Of a stretch of DNA of 64,000 nt, positions 22,344 through 34,056 are shown one piece after another (positions within the stretch are counted from its first letter, which is position 1; each line of letters opens with the position of its first letter). The stretch is from assembly GCF_032854445.1 (NCBI RefSeq), contig NC_088303.1, forward strand, positions 3,975,501-4,039,500. The letters run 5' to 3'. A program made the translations under genes and the position numbers. This stretch comes from Liolophura sinensis. Taxonomy: Eukaryota > Mollusca > Polyplacophora > Chitonida > Chitonidae. The notes beneath the pieces were generated by a model, which saw only the letters and a program-made list of their open reading frames with translations, ran no database searches and was not told the origin of the DNA.

Positions 22344-22918
22344 GTTCAGGACCACACTTAATGTCCTTAAAGCCTGAAGTCCCGTGGTAAAGCTGAAGCT
22401 GTTCAGGACGACACTTAATGTCCTTAAAGCCTGAAGTCCTGTGGTAATGCTGAAGCTGTTCAGAACAACACTTAATATCCTAAAAGCCTGAAGTCCTGTG
22501 GTAATGCTGAAGCTGTTCAGGACCACACTTAATGTCCTTAAAGCCTGAAGTCCTGTGGTAATGCTGAAGCTGTTCAGGACCACACCTAAATAACCTAAAA
22601 GCCTGAAGTCCTATGGTAAAGCTGACGCTGTTCAGGACCACGCTTAATGTCCTTAAAGCCTGAAGTCCTGTGGTAAAGCTGACGCTGTTCAGGAGCACAT
22701 TTAATCTCCTAAAAGCCTGAAGTCCTGTGGTAAAGCTGACGCTGTTCAGGACCACGCTTAATGTCCTTAAAGCCTGAAGTCCTGTGGTAAAGCTGAAGCT
22801 GTTCATGAGGACATTTAATCTCCTAAAAGCCTGAAGTCCTGTGGTAAAGCTGAAGCTGTTCAGGACCACACTTAATATCCTAAAAGCCTGAAATCCTGTG
22901 ATAAAGCTGATGCTGCTC
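22344..22918. repeat. 57-bp minisatellite, about 10 units
   Basis: Units of 55-57 bp contain AGCCTGAAGTCCTGTGGTAA, GCTGAAGCTGTTCAGGACCA and CACTTAATGTCCTTAAA. Variants include AATCTCCTAAAAG. The two overlapping minus-strand open frames here (22317-22869) follow the repeat and are not called as genes. Confidence 0.95.
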
Positions 22919-24089
22919 TCACTATTCTAACAAAGCTTGGGCATGTAAATTAAAAGTGTTACTTAGAAAAAAAATTGACTTACAAAAAATGTCGGCGATC
23001 GTTACAGGGAAACAAAATTAACTGCCTCATATAATTTATATAGCCATTTTAGTTTTCGTGTTCCACGTGATTTCTCAACACAGCTCATTAACAATGACAT
23101 TTAACTTCCTCAACCACTACCTTGTAATGAGGCCGTAATTGAGTGGTCGTGTCAATTATGCAGTTACGTGACTGCCTTCGTCTGTAAAACAGTTCAATGT
23201 CTCCAGCTTCCGTGCACAGGGGTTCCGAGCCGTAGATCAGAAACAGTTGTATACTCTAAACTGGACATACTTTATTGGACACAGACTCTGCGGAGCGAAC
23301 TCAAGCATATCGCCATGCGCCAATAAAAAATACCTTTTTTATATAAAAATAAGAAAGATTATTTGGCTTGAACGATACATGAATCATGTATCGAACAGTA
23401 TGGTTTAAGGAAAATGAAAAGAGGTATCCTTAAAATGAGAAGAAAGAAAATCATTTTTAAGCATATTTTATATTTTTAAAAACCCCTCTTTTTATGCATA
23501 TTTCCTGTCCACGGTCTGAAATGACGTCACCGATGAGTATACTGGGAATGCGGGACCAGCTTCGTGCACCAGATTAGGCCTCATTCCTCAACAAAGTTAT
23601 TTTGACAGCTATCATCGTATCACCAAAACAGCCCACTTAATTCCCAGACTGACCACTGGGGCCTTAGGTAAACCGTAGTTTAAAGTTATTTTCACGCCTA
23701 AAGAAGAAGAGCGGAAGTTTTTTAGTGCTTGTATGTGTTATGCCACTTCAAAGGTTCCGTATTAAAGAGTAAAAAGCAAAGGTTTCAAGTATCCTTTAAA
23801 TCAAAATTTTATATCTGATTTTAACAACAATCGAATAAATGAATAAATCAAATCTGATTTCCACCTTATCTTCGTACACTAGGAATTAAAATTTACAACC
23901 CTAAATAATTTTAAAACATTGTTAAGATTTACTGAATATGCCAGTGGAATAGATATTTAAAATCAGCTAATCGGCCAACAGAACTTGTAACTAATTAGCA
24001 GATTCCATCAACCGAGACGAGCGTGGCTTTGGAGTAGTCTCCCCTAGACTGGTAACAAAATGAACAATATTAAAATCATCAAGAATATT

Positions 24090-24240
24090 ATTTGATTTTA
24101 TTGTTGTTTAACGCCACACTCAAGACTATCTCAGTTATGCGATGTCGGCCAGTGAGTTGTACAGATGGTAAAACGAAGTGCCTTAGGTAAACCACGAACC
24201 TTTGGCAGGTTAGTGACGAACTTTCCCAGGCCGCCAGCAA
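24090..24240 (-). mobile_element. SINE family 3
   Basis: TTTGATTTTATTGTTGTTTA, AACGCCACACTCAAGACTAT, GTCGGCCAGTGAGTTGTACA and CCTTTGGCAGGTTAGTGACG follow one another. The order parallels family 1, but the body differs, so this is a sister family in minus orientation. Confidence 0.6.
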
Positions 24241-24749
24241 AGTCAAGATCACTTAGTGGATGACTTCTCTTTGTCACTAAGGTCTCATACAATGGTCTCT
24301 ATCTATAATCCTTAAAAGATCTTGAGCACTGGGGTAAATACAAATCTAGTACAAATCTAGTAATTAATCACCCACAAAGTGAGAGCGAGGAATTCTCTGG
24401 TGAAGAGCAGATCTGAACTGCCTTTGAACTCACACTTAAACTTAGCGATTACAAAGCAAATAAATTTAACTACTAGACCCTACTGCACGGACATGGCGTG
24501 GATAGCAGACACACTTATCAGCTATGTTACAAATGTGTTAAGTATCGGTGCGTCTGTATATAGGTCTATGGTCAGGGGCTCTGCAGTTGAGCTCCAGACA
24601 AAGATATAAGCCGCTTTCTCAGCAACGGTCCGTATACCTGCTTAATTGTAACGTTCTCGTCCTGGCCTATGCCAATTTGCCCCTGGCTAGTGATGCAGCA
24701 CACTTGAGTCTACCTCTAGTTGTTTTGTGATAGGCTCCTGGCGAATTCC

Positions 24750-24836
24750 GGCTCCCCTCACTCATATCTGACCGCCGTCATATTAGTGAAAAATTCTGGA
24801 GTATGGCGTATGCACAATTCAAATAAATAAAGAAAT
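24750..24836 (+). mobile_element. SINE family 1, 3' end only
   Basis: ACCGCCGTCATATTAGTGAA, TTCTGGAGTATGGCGTATGC and AAATAAATAAAG are the diverged 3' end of family 1 in plus orientation. Confidence 0.65.
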
Positions 24837-25374
24837 TTCACTAAACAAATTACTCTGTCAAAATTATATTTACAAGTTAATTAAATTAAAAACAGCAGAC
24901 CTATTCTTAAGGTAATATTTTAATTTTCCCAAGCTATAAGAAGATTCATGTAGGCCTATATATGTATATAAGATATTAGAATAAAGGGTGCGCTATTAAA
25001 ATGAAACTATCGAGTAAACATTTTGTTTTTACAATCTCAGTAGGCTAATCATTGATATATTCATTAGGCCTACCAGTATATACCATATGTAAGGTAATCA
25101 GTTTGATTTATGAAAGCTTTGGCAATCACATATGATAATCACAGTAGCGAAAGCATTCTGCTTACCCAAATCACAATCAGACAATAAGGTGTGTGCTGAT
25201 TCACTGTACTGATATAACAATAGTATGCCAATATTAACTAGTTGCATTGATATAAATGTACTTACATAATACTGAAACCAAAATAGTGTATTGAGACACA
25301 ACATACATACTGTAGTGATATAAACACAAAAAATAGCGTATCAGCCTTTGACCAAATCAAGGAGTAAATCATTT

Positions 25375-26442
25375 CAATCTCAAGATGGTATCAGTCAGGG
25401 CTTTACAATCTCAAGATTGTAAAGCATCAGGACTTTACAATCTCAAGATGGCATCAATCAGGGATTTACTATCTCAAGAAGGTATCAGTCAGGGCTTTAC
25501 AATCTCAAGATGGTATCAATCAGGGCTTTACAATCTCCGAGTGGTATCAATCAGGGCTTTACAATCTCAAGATGGTATCAATCAGGGCTTTACAATCTCA
25601 AGATGGTGTCAATCAGGGCTTTACAATCTCCGAGTGGTATCAATCAGGGCTTTACAATCTCAAGATGGTATCAATCAGGGCTTTAAAATCTCAAGATCGT
25701 ATCAATCAGTGCTTTAAAATCTCAAGATGGTATCAATCAGGGCTTTACAATCTCCGAGTGGTATCAATCAGGGCTTTACAATCTCAAGATGGTATCAATC
25801 AGGGCTTTACAATTTCAAGATGGTATCAATCAGGGCTGTACAATCTCAAGATGGTATCAATCAGTGCTTTAAAATCTCAAGATGGTATCAATCAGGGCTT
25901 TACAATCTCAAGATGGTATCAATCAGGGCTTTACAATCTCCGAGTGGTATCAATCAGTGCTTTATAATCTCAAGATGGTATCAATCAGGGCTTTAAAATC
26001 TCAAGATGGTATCAATCAGGGCTTTAAAATCTCAAGATGGTGTCAATCGGGACTTTACAATCTCAAGGTGGTATAAATCAGGGCTTTAAATTCTCAAGAT
26101 GGTATCAATCAGGGCTTTACAATCTCAAGATGGTATCAATCAGGGCTTTACAATCTCAAGATGGTATCAATCAGGGCTTTACAATCTCAAGATGGTATCA
26201 ATCAGGGCTTTACAATCTCCAAGTGGTATCAATCAGGGCTGTACAATCTCAAGATGGTATCAATCAGTGCTTTAAAATCTCAAGATGGTATCAATCAGGG
26301 CTTTACAATCTCAAGATGGTATCAATCAGGGCTGTACAATCTCAAGGTGGTATCAATCAGGGCTGTACAATCTCAAGATCGTATCAATCAGGGCTTTAAA
26401 ATCTCAAGATGGTATCAATCAGGGCTTTACAATCTCAAGATA
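25375..26442. repeat. 31-bp minisatellite, about 34 units
   Basis: Units contain GGTATCAATCAGGGCTTTAC then AATCTCAAGAT. Because 31 is not divisible by three and no plus-strand frame of the unit holds a stop, every plus frame stays open and each shifts frame per unit, giving a 31-residue peptide period. Variant units (CTCCGAGTGG, GGGCTGTACAAT) recur at intervals, a sign of block duplication inside the array. Confidence 0.97.
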
Positions 26443-27646
26443 GCATGACTCAGAGCACCGCAATAAGCATTTAATTGAAGACGTACAGTACAGAGAGTAT
26501 AAAACGACAGTGTGATAGCTGGCAAATGGTCACACGTAACCGGTGAAATACGGTCTCTTGTCAACTTATCTCAATTCGGTTTTTATTCTGTTCATGTAAA
26601 TGCTTAAACAATAGCAATTATACACACCCTAGCATCATGGATTACACAGAATTACTCTGGAAAAAGTAGTGTTCCTTTTATAAACACCTTCGTGTTGCAG
26701 TTTGAAAACGCGTCCTATTGTATTGTCATAGGAAAATTTTGTTTTTATACTCAACATGTGAAATGTTTAAATAGTAATGCGGTGAATATTTCTATGTAAC
26801 TCAAATTGTCTCGTAAGCATGAATTTGTGTTAATATTTAGCGTAAAAGGCGATAAGCATGTAAGAATGGGTACTATAGTAACATAGTGTTTACATAGTAA
26901 ATATCGCATGTTTACTACGTAAGCAGGTCACATGTTTACAAAAGTAATCCCTCTTACACGTTCTAACGGAGTTTTAAATTAAATATTAACACAAAGTCAT
27001 GCTTACCGGATGTTTAGTATACATCTCTGTAGTTACTAAACATAGATAATACACCACGACACGTTTTTAAACTGTATAAAAGAAACGGAAAGGTGTTTAT
27101 ACACGGAACAATAATTTTCACAGTGTAGGTAAAAAAAATCCATCATGTTATTTGCAATTTATCAGACGTCACTGGTCTGGTACAATTACTCAAAATGCTG
27201 TGCTGTCAACATATAGTAACAACAAAACAATGCAGAGGAACGAGGAGAGTCCCATGAAGACACAATTCAGAGAATCATAGTCTCATGATGGCAATTCACC
27301 GTCCGTTCAAACAGACTCAGGAGCTCATTAAAATAGAACATGGCTTCCATAGGTTATATGTATCATCATGCAGAGCAGCATAATCGAATGAAGAAAGCTG
27401 AAATTAAAATTTGTATACAAAAATATAAAGACAAGTACTGCAAAACAATTTAAGCTGGTCTAAATCTCATTTGTAGCCTAGCAATACAAACTTATTAGCA
27501 TACATGTAGATTTCAATTCAAATTGAATAACATGTATAGATGATATCCATATCTCCGAGTTCGTTATACACGTTATAGTCATTTTGTTGTATACAAACAG
27601 GATATGTCGTCAAACACTGGGAATATCGTTAAAATATATCTATGTT
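26443..27646. other. Intergenic stretch 3' of the Toll-like receptor
   Basis: AT-rich single-copy sequence. No exon is seen. Confidence 0.5.
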
Positions 27647-27652
27647 TTTATT
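27647..27652 (-). promoter_or_regulatory. Candidate polyadenylation signal for the TLR gene
   Basis: AATAAA on the minus strand, about 265 bp after the TLR stop codon. It is the nearest canonical hexamer I noticed. In AT-rich sequence it could be chance. Confidence 0.35.
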
Positions 27653-27917
27653 TACATACATATCTGTTTTCAACTTTTCGGAAAGACAAACAATACCATT
27701 ATCGATACTGTCTTCAATGTAGTTTACAATGAACCTGAATATAACCTTAGTTTGAGATGCCACTATAATAGCTCGGCTACCGGTATCGTTGACACTTTTA
27801 ATTCTAATTTCTAATTAATTTTAATTCGGTTGACACCCGAATTTTAATGTCGTTGTGAAAAGCAAGAAAATATAAATTTTAAGTGCACTTGATTTGCAAT
27901 CAGTTGATGGTTGCAGT

Positions 27918-29777
27918 CTATATTTCATATCCAGCAAACACGGACGCTTTGTTCGATGCTTTCACGTCGCCCTGCCGTACTCCACCGGACAAACTATAGA
28001 TTATCTTGTCCCAGAAAAATCTGTCTCCGACTGTGATATAGGTGACGGTTTCCAGACACTTCCTCAGATCTGGTTCCAGTTCCTCTTTGGGTACGTCTTC
28101 AAGCAGAATGATCACCATGTGGCGACGTCTCTCGATCAAGCTTTGATGCATGGCCGTGCGAAACTCGTAAATGCACCATTCGCTCTTCGTGAAATTCCGA
28201 GATAACACGAGAACGGTGTGACGGCTTGACTCCACGGACTTAACGACATTATCAGCGATGGATTCCCCGACCTCAAAATCCCGATGGTGAACACAAAGTT
28301 TGAAGGCGGGACCTTTCTCTTTGTTCTCCAGTCGCCTGACAAGGGTGTTCAACACCCAGTTATCGTCCATACTGCTGTACGATATGAAGGCATCGAAGGG
28401 TTTCTTCTCTCCTACAAGTTTGCTGAACACAATACCGCAGCGAGTGTACAGTAAAATGACCATTTCTTTGCGATATCTGAAGACGAAGACAGAGGCAAAG
28501 ACGAGGAAGAATAAGAGGAAGGTGAGAGAAGACGCGATGATGATGAATGTCACATATACCGGTAGGGCAGTTTCCTCACACAGTATGTCTTCTGCGGTCA
28601 CGACACCGAATGGCACGCCGACCAAACGATCCGGGTAGGCACAGGTTATGTTCCTGATATACTCATATTTCCCCAGCCCCATCCCTGCCAACCGTGGATT
28701 GTCCCTCAGTAACTTGAACAGGTGCTCGTTGGTAAAGCAATCACACGACAGGGGGTTGTTCCTCAAGTTTATCACGGCAGTTTTGAGATCAGCTAGTGTT
28801 TGAACGTTCTCCGCGGTAAGCCGTGAGATATTATTATATCTCAGGTCTATTTCACCAACACCGTCAGCAATCCTTCCGTAATCTATAAAGACAAAATCTG
28901 AGATATTATTCCATCTCAGATCCAGATATCGCAAACTTGGGTACCCGTATCGCCAGCGTTCAAGTCCTTTGGGTAAGACATTGTAGTCTGCATGCGAGAG
29001 GTTGTATAGCAGAAGCCGGGGGAAAGCGGAAGTTAACTGCTGGCTGGCGAGATGCAAAGGCGGGCGACTGTACCTGTCATTTTTGCTTTCATCGAAATAT
29101 TGCAGATATTTGTACTGACATCTGTATGGAATAAGTTTTCTTTTTCTGATCCAATCTATCAATATTTCTTCTGCCCTTGACACCAGTTTCGGATCGTCGG
29201 GAATGAAAGTCGGAGTTACCTTTTCCAACACAACTTTCTCCACCTTTTCCGAGGAACAAGCGACATCTTTTGAAATGTTCAAAACATTTTGAGTCCTTTC
29301 GTATAACTGGGTCATTGTTAAGGTGGTGTCTACTTTCTTTAAGATCAGAACCCTAAAATCCAGTCGTAAATCATTAAAATCCGTGGTATATTCTGAATAA
29401 AAATCAGGGATTCTGCAGTTAACAATTTGCAGGTATATAAGACGAGGTGCCTTAAACGGCCAAGGAAAGCTAAGGGAAGTGTTCAGTTTGTTAACACAGA
29501 GGATCTTCAGTACGATGGGCTGTCCGTCAGTGCCATTGCTCCAAGTCCGGAAATCAGACAGGGCCAGAGAACCGTGCGTAAGCCGACACGAAATTTGAAT
29601 CATAGGCTGTGACCAGTTATAGGAGGGCGGCTCTGGGTTCCAGTCAATAAGAGGTCCAGTCCTCACGCAGTCATTTTCCCAGCCCAGTGACACTTCATCT
29701 GAATACTTCGGTTCCCCGGTCAGCTGGTGAGCCAGCATAAGGAAAGGAAACAGGACAGAAGTGACTGTTCTCAGCAT
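27918..29777 (-). CDS. Toll-like receptor, intronless, short ectodomain
   Basis: A 619-residue type I membrane receptor that would sense ligands outside the cell or in endosomes and signal through TIR-TIR contacts with adaptors such as MyD88. Order: hydrophobic signal peptide (about 1-22); a cysteine-rich N-terminal part without clear repeats (to about 245); three or four leucine-rich repeats (YPSLRYLDLRWNNISDF at 280, VGEIDLRYNNISRL at 307, LKTAVINLRNNPLSCDC at 331); one C-terminal LRR cap with Cys 345, 347, 379 and 400; membrane helix about 406-433; TIR about 460-598 with FDAFISYS (461), RDFEVGE in the BB loop (499) and FW (588). One cysteine cluster places it with single-cluster TLRs. The ectodomain is about half the usual vertebrate length. 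I start at the ATG at 29777 (A at -3); the open frame reaches 29789 only through a GTG, and an in-frame TAA lies further upstream. No intron is needed. Confidence 0.93.
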   Translation of the reverse strand: MLRTVTSVLFPFLMLAHQLTGEPKYSDEVSLGWENDCVRTGPLIDWNPEPPSYNWSQPMIQISCRLTHGSLALSDFRTWSNGTDGQPIVLKILCVNKLNTSLSFPWPFKAPRLIYLQIVNCRIPDFYSEYTTDFNDLRLDFRVLILKKVDTTLTMTQLYERTQNVLNISKDVACSSEKVEKVVLEKVTPTFIPDDPKLVSRAEEILIDWIRKRKLIPYRCQYKYLQYFDESKNDRYSRPPLHLASQQLTSAFPRLLLYNLSHADYNVLPKGLERWRYGYPSLRYLDLRWNNISDFVFIDYGRIADGVGEIDLRYNNISRLTAENVQTLADLKTAVINLRNNPLSCDCFTNEHLFKLLRDNPRLAGMGLGKYEYIRNITCAYPDRLVGVPFGVVTAEDILCEETALPVYVTFIIIASSLTFLLFFLVFASVFVFRYRKEMVILLYTRCGIVFSKLVGEKKPFDAFISYSSMDDNWVLNTLVRRLENKEKGPAFKLCVHHRDFEVGESIADNVVKSVESSRHTVLVLSRNFTKSEWCIYEFRTAMHQSLIERRRHMVIILLEDVPKEELEPDLRKCLETVTYITVGDRFFWDKIIYSLSGGVRQGDVKASNKASVFAGYEI

Positions 29778-30537
29778 GTTTGTGTACACGTCTGCCTCAG
29801 AAAAGTCACTTTAGGATCTTAGTGCAGGAATACCGGGGACCACTGAGAACATAAACACCCATCCTGTATATTTAATAATGTTATTTCCTAAAGGTACTCA
29901 ACTGTAATTTATCTGTAATGTCTTACAAAAATCAAGATCTTGTGATTTTTAGTCTTAAATATTCCCTTAATTATAAAACGATTTTGAAATTTCCCTTCCT
30001 GGTGCGTAATATATTGTAAAAGTCTCCAAACTGTAGATCAGAGGTGTTCACACAGTGCTTACCAAGATGCAACTCCAGTCAGCCTGCTGAGATATGTAAT
30101 CTTTACGACAGCCATATAAACGTCGACCTCCTCAGTCGGAAAGAGTGGAGAAGTGGAACAAACTTTGCATCAAGAAGGTTTAAAGCTCAGGATAACGGCC
30201 CGCATGTGTGTTATGTTGTATGCCCTGAGGCTGTAGTATGAAAAACATCGTTCATTTGAAATGAGTTCAGGCTGCACAAAATAAAATCCTAAAGATCAGT
30301 GTCAAAAAAGAGCAACTCTTGATCCTTACTTCCTTAAGTACAGTCCACAAATGTACATTCTGAAAATCAATGTTGCACGACAGTCAAGACAAAGTATTTG
30401 TAATTACTTAAAAGCACAACAAGACAATGTGACACTCCAGTGTAGCAAAATACGCGTCCATCACTCGGCAGGAAGTCTTACATCCACTTAGTGATCAACG
30501 TTCATCAGACTCACCATCCCATTAAACATACAAAGTC
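29778..30537. other. Upstream region of the Toll-like receptor
   Basis: Should contain the TLR promoter if the gene has no 5' intron. I see no clear TATA box at a fitting distance and no defined regulatory site. The far end merges into the 29-bp array. Confidence 0.4.
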
Positions 30538-32462
30538 TGGTTCTCCCATTACAAGCACATCAGATCTGGTCCTTCGTTACAGGCACACCAGATCTGGTCC
30601 TTCCGTTACAGGCACACCAGATCTGGTCCTCCCATTACACGCACACCAGATCTGGTTCTCCCATTACAAGCACATCAGATCTGGTCCTTCTTTACAGGCA
30701 CATCAGATCTGGTTCTCCCATTACAAGCACATCAGATCTGGTTCTCCCATTACAGGCACACCAGATCTGGTTCTCCCATTACAGGCACACCAGATCTGGT
30801 TCTTCCATTACAGGCACACCAGATCTGGTCCTCCCATTACAGGCACACCAGATTTGGTTCTCCCATTACAGGCACACCAGATCTGGTTCTTCCATTACAG
30901 GCACACCAGATCTGGTATCCCATTACAGGCACACCAGACCTGGTTCTACCATTACAGGCACACCAGATCTGGTTCTTCCATTACAGGCACACCAGATCTG
31001 ATTCTCCCATTACAAGCACACAAGATCTGGTACTCCCATTACAGGCACACCAGATCTGATTCTCCCACTACAGGCACACCAGATCTGGTTCTATCATTAC
31101 AGGCACACCAGATCTGATTCTCCACACCCGATCTGGTTCTTCCATTACAGGCACACCAGATCTGGTATCCCATTACAGGCACACCAGATCTGGTTCTTCC
31201 ATTACAGGCACACCAGATCTGGTTCTTCCATTACATGCACACCAGATCTGGTTCTTCCATTACATGCACATCAGATCTGGTTCTTCCATTACCAGCACAT
31301 CAGATCTGGTTCTCCCATTACAGGCACACCAGATCTGGTTCTTCCATTACAGGCACACCAGATTTGGTTCTCCCATTACAGGCACACCAGACTTGGTACT
31401 CCCATTACAGGCACATCAGGTCTGCTCATCCCATTACAGATACATCAGATCTGGTCCTCCCATTACAGGCACACCAGATCTGATTCTCCCATTACAACCA
31501 CCTCAGATCTGGTTCTCCCATTACAGGCACATCAGATCGGGTCCTCCCATTACAGGCACACCAGATCTGGTTCTCCAATTACAGGCACATCAGATCTGGT
31601 TCTCTCATTACAGGCACACAAGATCTGGTTCTCCCATTACAGGCACACAAGATCTGGTTCTCCCATTACAGGCACACCAGATCTGGTTCTCCCATTTCAG
31701 GCACATCAGATCTGGTTCACCCATTACAGGCACACCAGATCTGGTTCTCCTATTACAGGCACATCAGATCTGGTCCTCCTATTACAGGCACATCAGGTCT
31801 GCTCATCCCATTACAGATACATCAGATCTGGTCCTCCCATTACAGGCACATCAGGTCTGCTCATCCCATTACAGATACATCAGATCTGGTACTCCCATTA
31901 CAGGCACATCAGATCTGGTTCTCCCATTACAGGCACATCAGATCTGGTTCACCCATTACAGGCACACAAGATCTGGTTCTCCCATTACAGGCACATCAGG
32001 TCTGCTCATCCCATTACAGATACACCAGATCTGGTCCTCCCATTACAGGCACATCAGATCTGGTATCCCATTACAGGCACACCAGACCTGGTTCTTCCAT
32101 TACAGGCACACCAGATCTGGTTCTCCCATTACAGGCACATCAGATCTGGTTCTCCCATTACAAGCACACCAGATCTGGTTCTCCCATTACAGGCACATCA
32201 GATCTGGTTCTACCATTACAGGCACCCCAGATGTGGTTCTCCCATTACAAGCACATCAGATCTGGTACTTTCATTAAAGGCACACCAGACCTGGTTCTCC
32301 CATTACAGGCACACCAGATCTGGTTCTCCCACTACAGGCACACCAGATCTGGTACTTCCATTAAAGGCACACCAGACTTGGTTCTCCCACTACAGACACA
32401 CCAGATCTGGTATCCCATTAGAGGCACACCAGACCTGGTCATCATATTACAGGCACATCAGC
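30538..32462. repeat. 29-bp minisatellite, about 66 units
   Basis: The longest array by unit number. Units contain CCAGATCTGGTTCTCCCATT then ACAGGCACA, with an AGATCT core in most. Some units are 28 bp (GGTATCCCATT variant). A larger block ending in AGGTCTGCTCATCCCATTAC recurs several times near 31430, 31795, 31855 and 32000, showing higher-order duplication. No plus frame of the unit contains a stop, so long frames (208 and 337 codons) arise, cycling through three frames with an 87-nt, 29-residue period. They have no start context or domain and are not called. Confidence 0.97.
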
Positions 32463-33511
32463 AGATACTAAGATACCACTCCTAACATTACTCTCCTCAT
32501 TATTGGACGCTACTGTTGGATTTAGCGGTATTAAAATTACATATATATGTGTTCGTCAGATTTTGTTATCATCTCAACTTCCTGAAGCAAAATAAATGAA
32601 CAGTTATCTTCAATATAGTCTGTGTTTGCTCCATTCCAGGAGAAACCTCAGATCAGCAGAACAAACAAACGAATGAAGTGAAGAATGTCAGCAAATCTGT
32701 TACAGCGACTTGCAACGTTCTCACTTTTTGGTACTCGCATCCATATACATTATATGTATGCCTGTAGTATACAATAAGACTTCCAGCATAGACAGTAAGG
32801 CGAATTACAAAGTACTGGCAATCACGTTACATTTACACGTGTATTTCGAGAAAGATATGTGCATGTATGTATGTTAACACTTTAATATATAAATAAATTA
32901 ACAAATGTGAAAAAACAACATTAAAACAAATCCCTCTTTGTTCAGATGTAAATGTAGTTTGTCTGGGGCCTAATTAAAGTTGTGCATGTGCGTGTCAAGT
33001 TGGAGAGTGTTTGAGGAAGTCACTGTGTAAAACAGACAAGGGTGTCTTACTTACAAACACTACGAATGCTCCTGACTGGATCCTTAATGGACCAGCTACG
33101 GACTGATGGAGTTGCTTCCTGTATTGCCATGGGTATGGCGATGAGCAGTTTTTGGATAAGGTGAGGAAAGAAAGAAAGACCTTGTCTGGAAACTAAAATC
33201 CCGTTATATAATTTATAAATGAAATAATCTTGAGCATAGACTGAAACATCAATCAAATGAATGATCTAATACATTGTCACAGACATTGTGTGCGTATAGG
33301 CAATAAAGACAAAATTAAATATACATGTATTTAATGAATTACTGACATTTATGTACCCCCCCCCCCCCCCACATAATACACATAACAGAGACACGTGGGT
33401 CATTCATTTTGCCAAAGCGTGTAAACTCATCAAGATTGCTTTCATAGGGAATGTATGTATGTACAATGTAGGCCCCTACGTATGCTTGGGATTAAACGTC
33501 GTACAGAACAA
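32463..33511. other. Intergenic stretch, possible minus-strand exon
   Basis: AT-rich sequence with a C-run at about 33355-33370. At 33055-33190 on the minus strand an open segment ends in a good donor (GTAAGTAAG at 33054) and follows a plausible acceptor (TTTCCAG). It could be a 5' exon of the TLR transcript or chance. Confidence 0.35.
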
Positions 33512-33776
33512 TTTCCTCAGTTGTTAGCGCGCTACGCAGCGCAATGACCCTGAAGTCTCTCACCAGTGCGTTCGCTGTGAGTTCAAGTCCAGCTCATACT
33601 GGCTTCCTCTCCGGCCGTACGTGGGAAGGTCTGACAACAACCTGCGGATGGTCGTGGGTTTCCCCCGGTCTCTGCCCGGTTTCCTCCCACCATAATGCTA
33701 GCCGCCGTCGTATAAGTGAAATATTCTTGAGTACGGCGTAAAGCACCAATGAAATAAATAAATAAATAAATAAATA
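33512..33776 (+). mobile_element. tRNA-derived SINE, family 1, best copy in window
   Basis: Near full length in plus orientation. It has a box A-like head (CAGTTGTTAGCGCGCTACGC), box B-like GAGTTCAAGTCCAGCTC about 60 bp later, a body with TCTCCGGCCGTACGTGGGAA and TGCGGATGGTCGTGGGTTTC, a 3' end GTGAAATATTCTTGAGTACGG and an (AAAT)n tail. This layout shows Pol III-type internal promoter ancestry. CpG-rich and little decayed, so one of the younger copies. Confidence 0.88.
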
Positions 33777-33894
33777 CAGAACAATTTCCGGCCATGTGAC
33801 GACGTGGAGTCATTATGTGTGTGAGCCCATGCCGCCAAAGCGCTACCGCCACTGAGGTTACATGCCGAAGACATCAGACATGACACCCCACCTA

Positions 33895-34056
33895 TGCAGT
33901 CACATTATACTGATACCCGGGCAACCAGTCATGTTTCCTTGCTGAGCGCCTAGTGAGACTGAAACAAGTCCTATTTTTAAAGTCTTTGTTGTGAACCGGG
34001 TTTGATCCAGGCTTCGAGGCGGATGCTCTGACCATTAGGCTACCGAAGCGAAGGAA
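33895..34056 (-). mobile_element. tRNA-derived SINE, family 2, minus orientation
   Basis: Reading the minus strand: TAGCCTAATGGTCAGAGC (box A), GGATCAAACCCGGTTCAC (box B region), TTTAAAAATAGG, then GACTGGTTGCCCGGGTATCA and GTATAATGTGACT. This copy shows the full order of the family and is matched by 8069-8285. Confidence 0.75.

Larger units (their letters stand above)
22919..25370. other. Intergenic stretch with two SINE fragments
   Basis: Mostly AT-rich single-copy sequence. Contains a family 3 SINE at 24090 and a family 1 3' end at 24750. Short open frames at 24379-24730 lack splice signals or recognisable domains. Confidence 0.5.

Noticed and set aside
27894-28638. Plus-strand open frames across the Toll-like receptor
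   Set aside because: They are antisense shadows of the TIR and membrane-helix coding sequence.
30538-32462. CRISPR-like array of 29-bp repeats
   Set aside because: Repeats are directly adjacent with no spacers, no leader and no cas genes, in a eukaryotic context. It is a minisatellite. The same holds for the 31-bp array at 25375.
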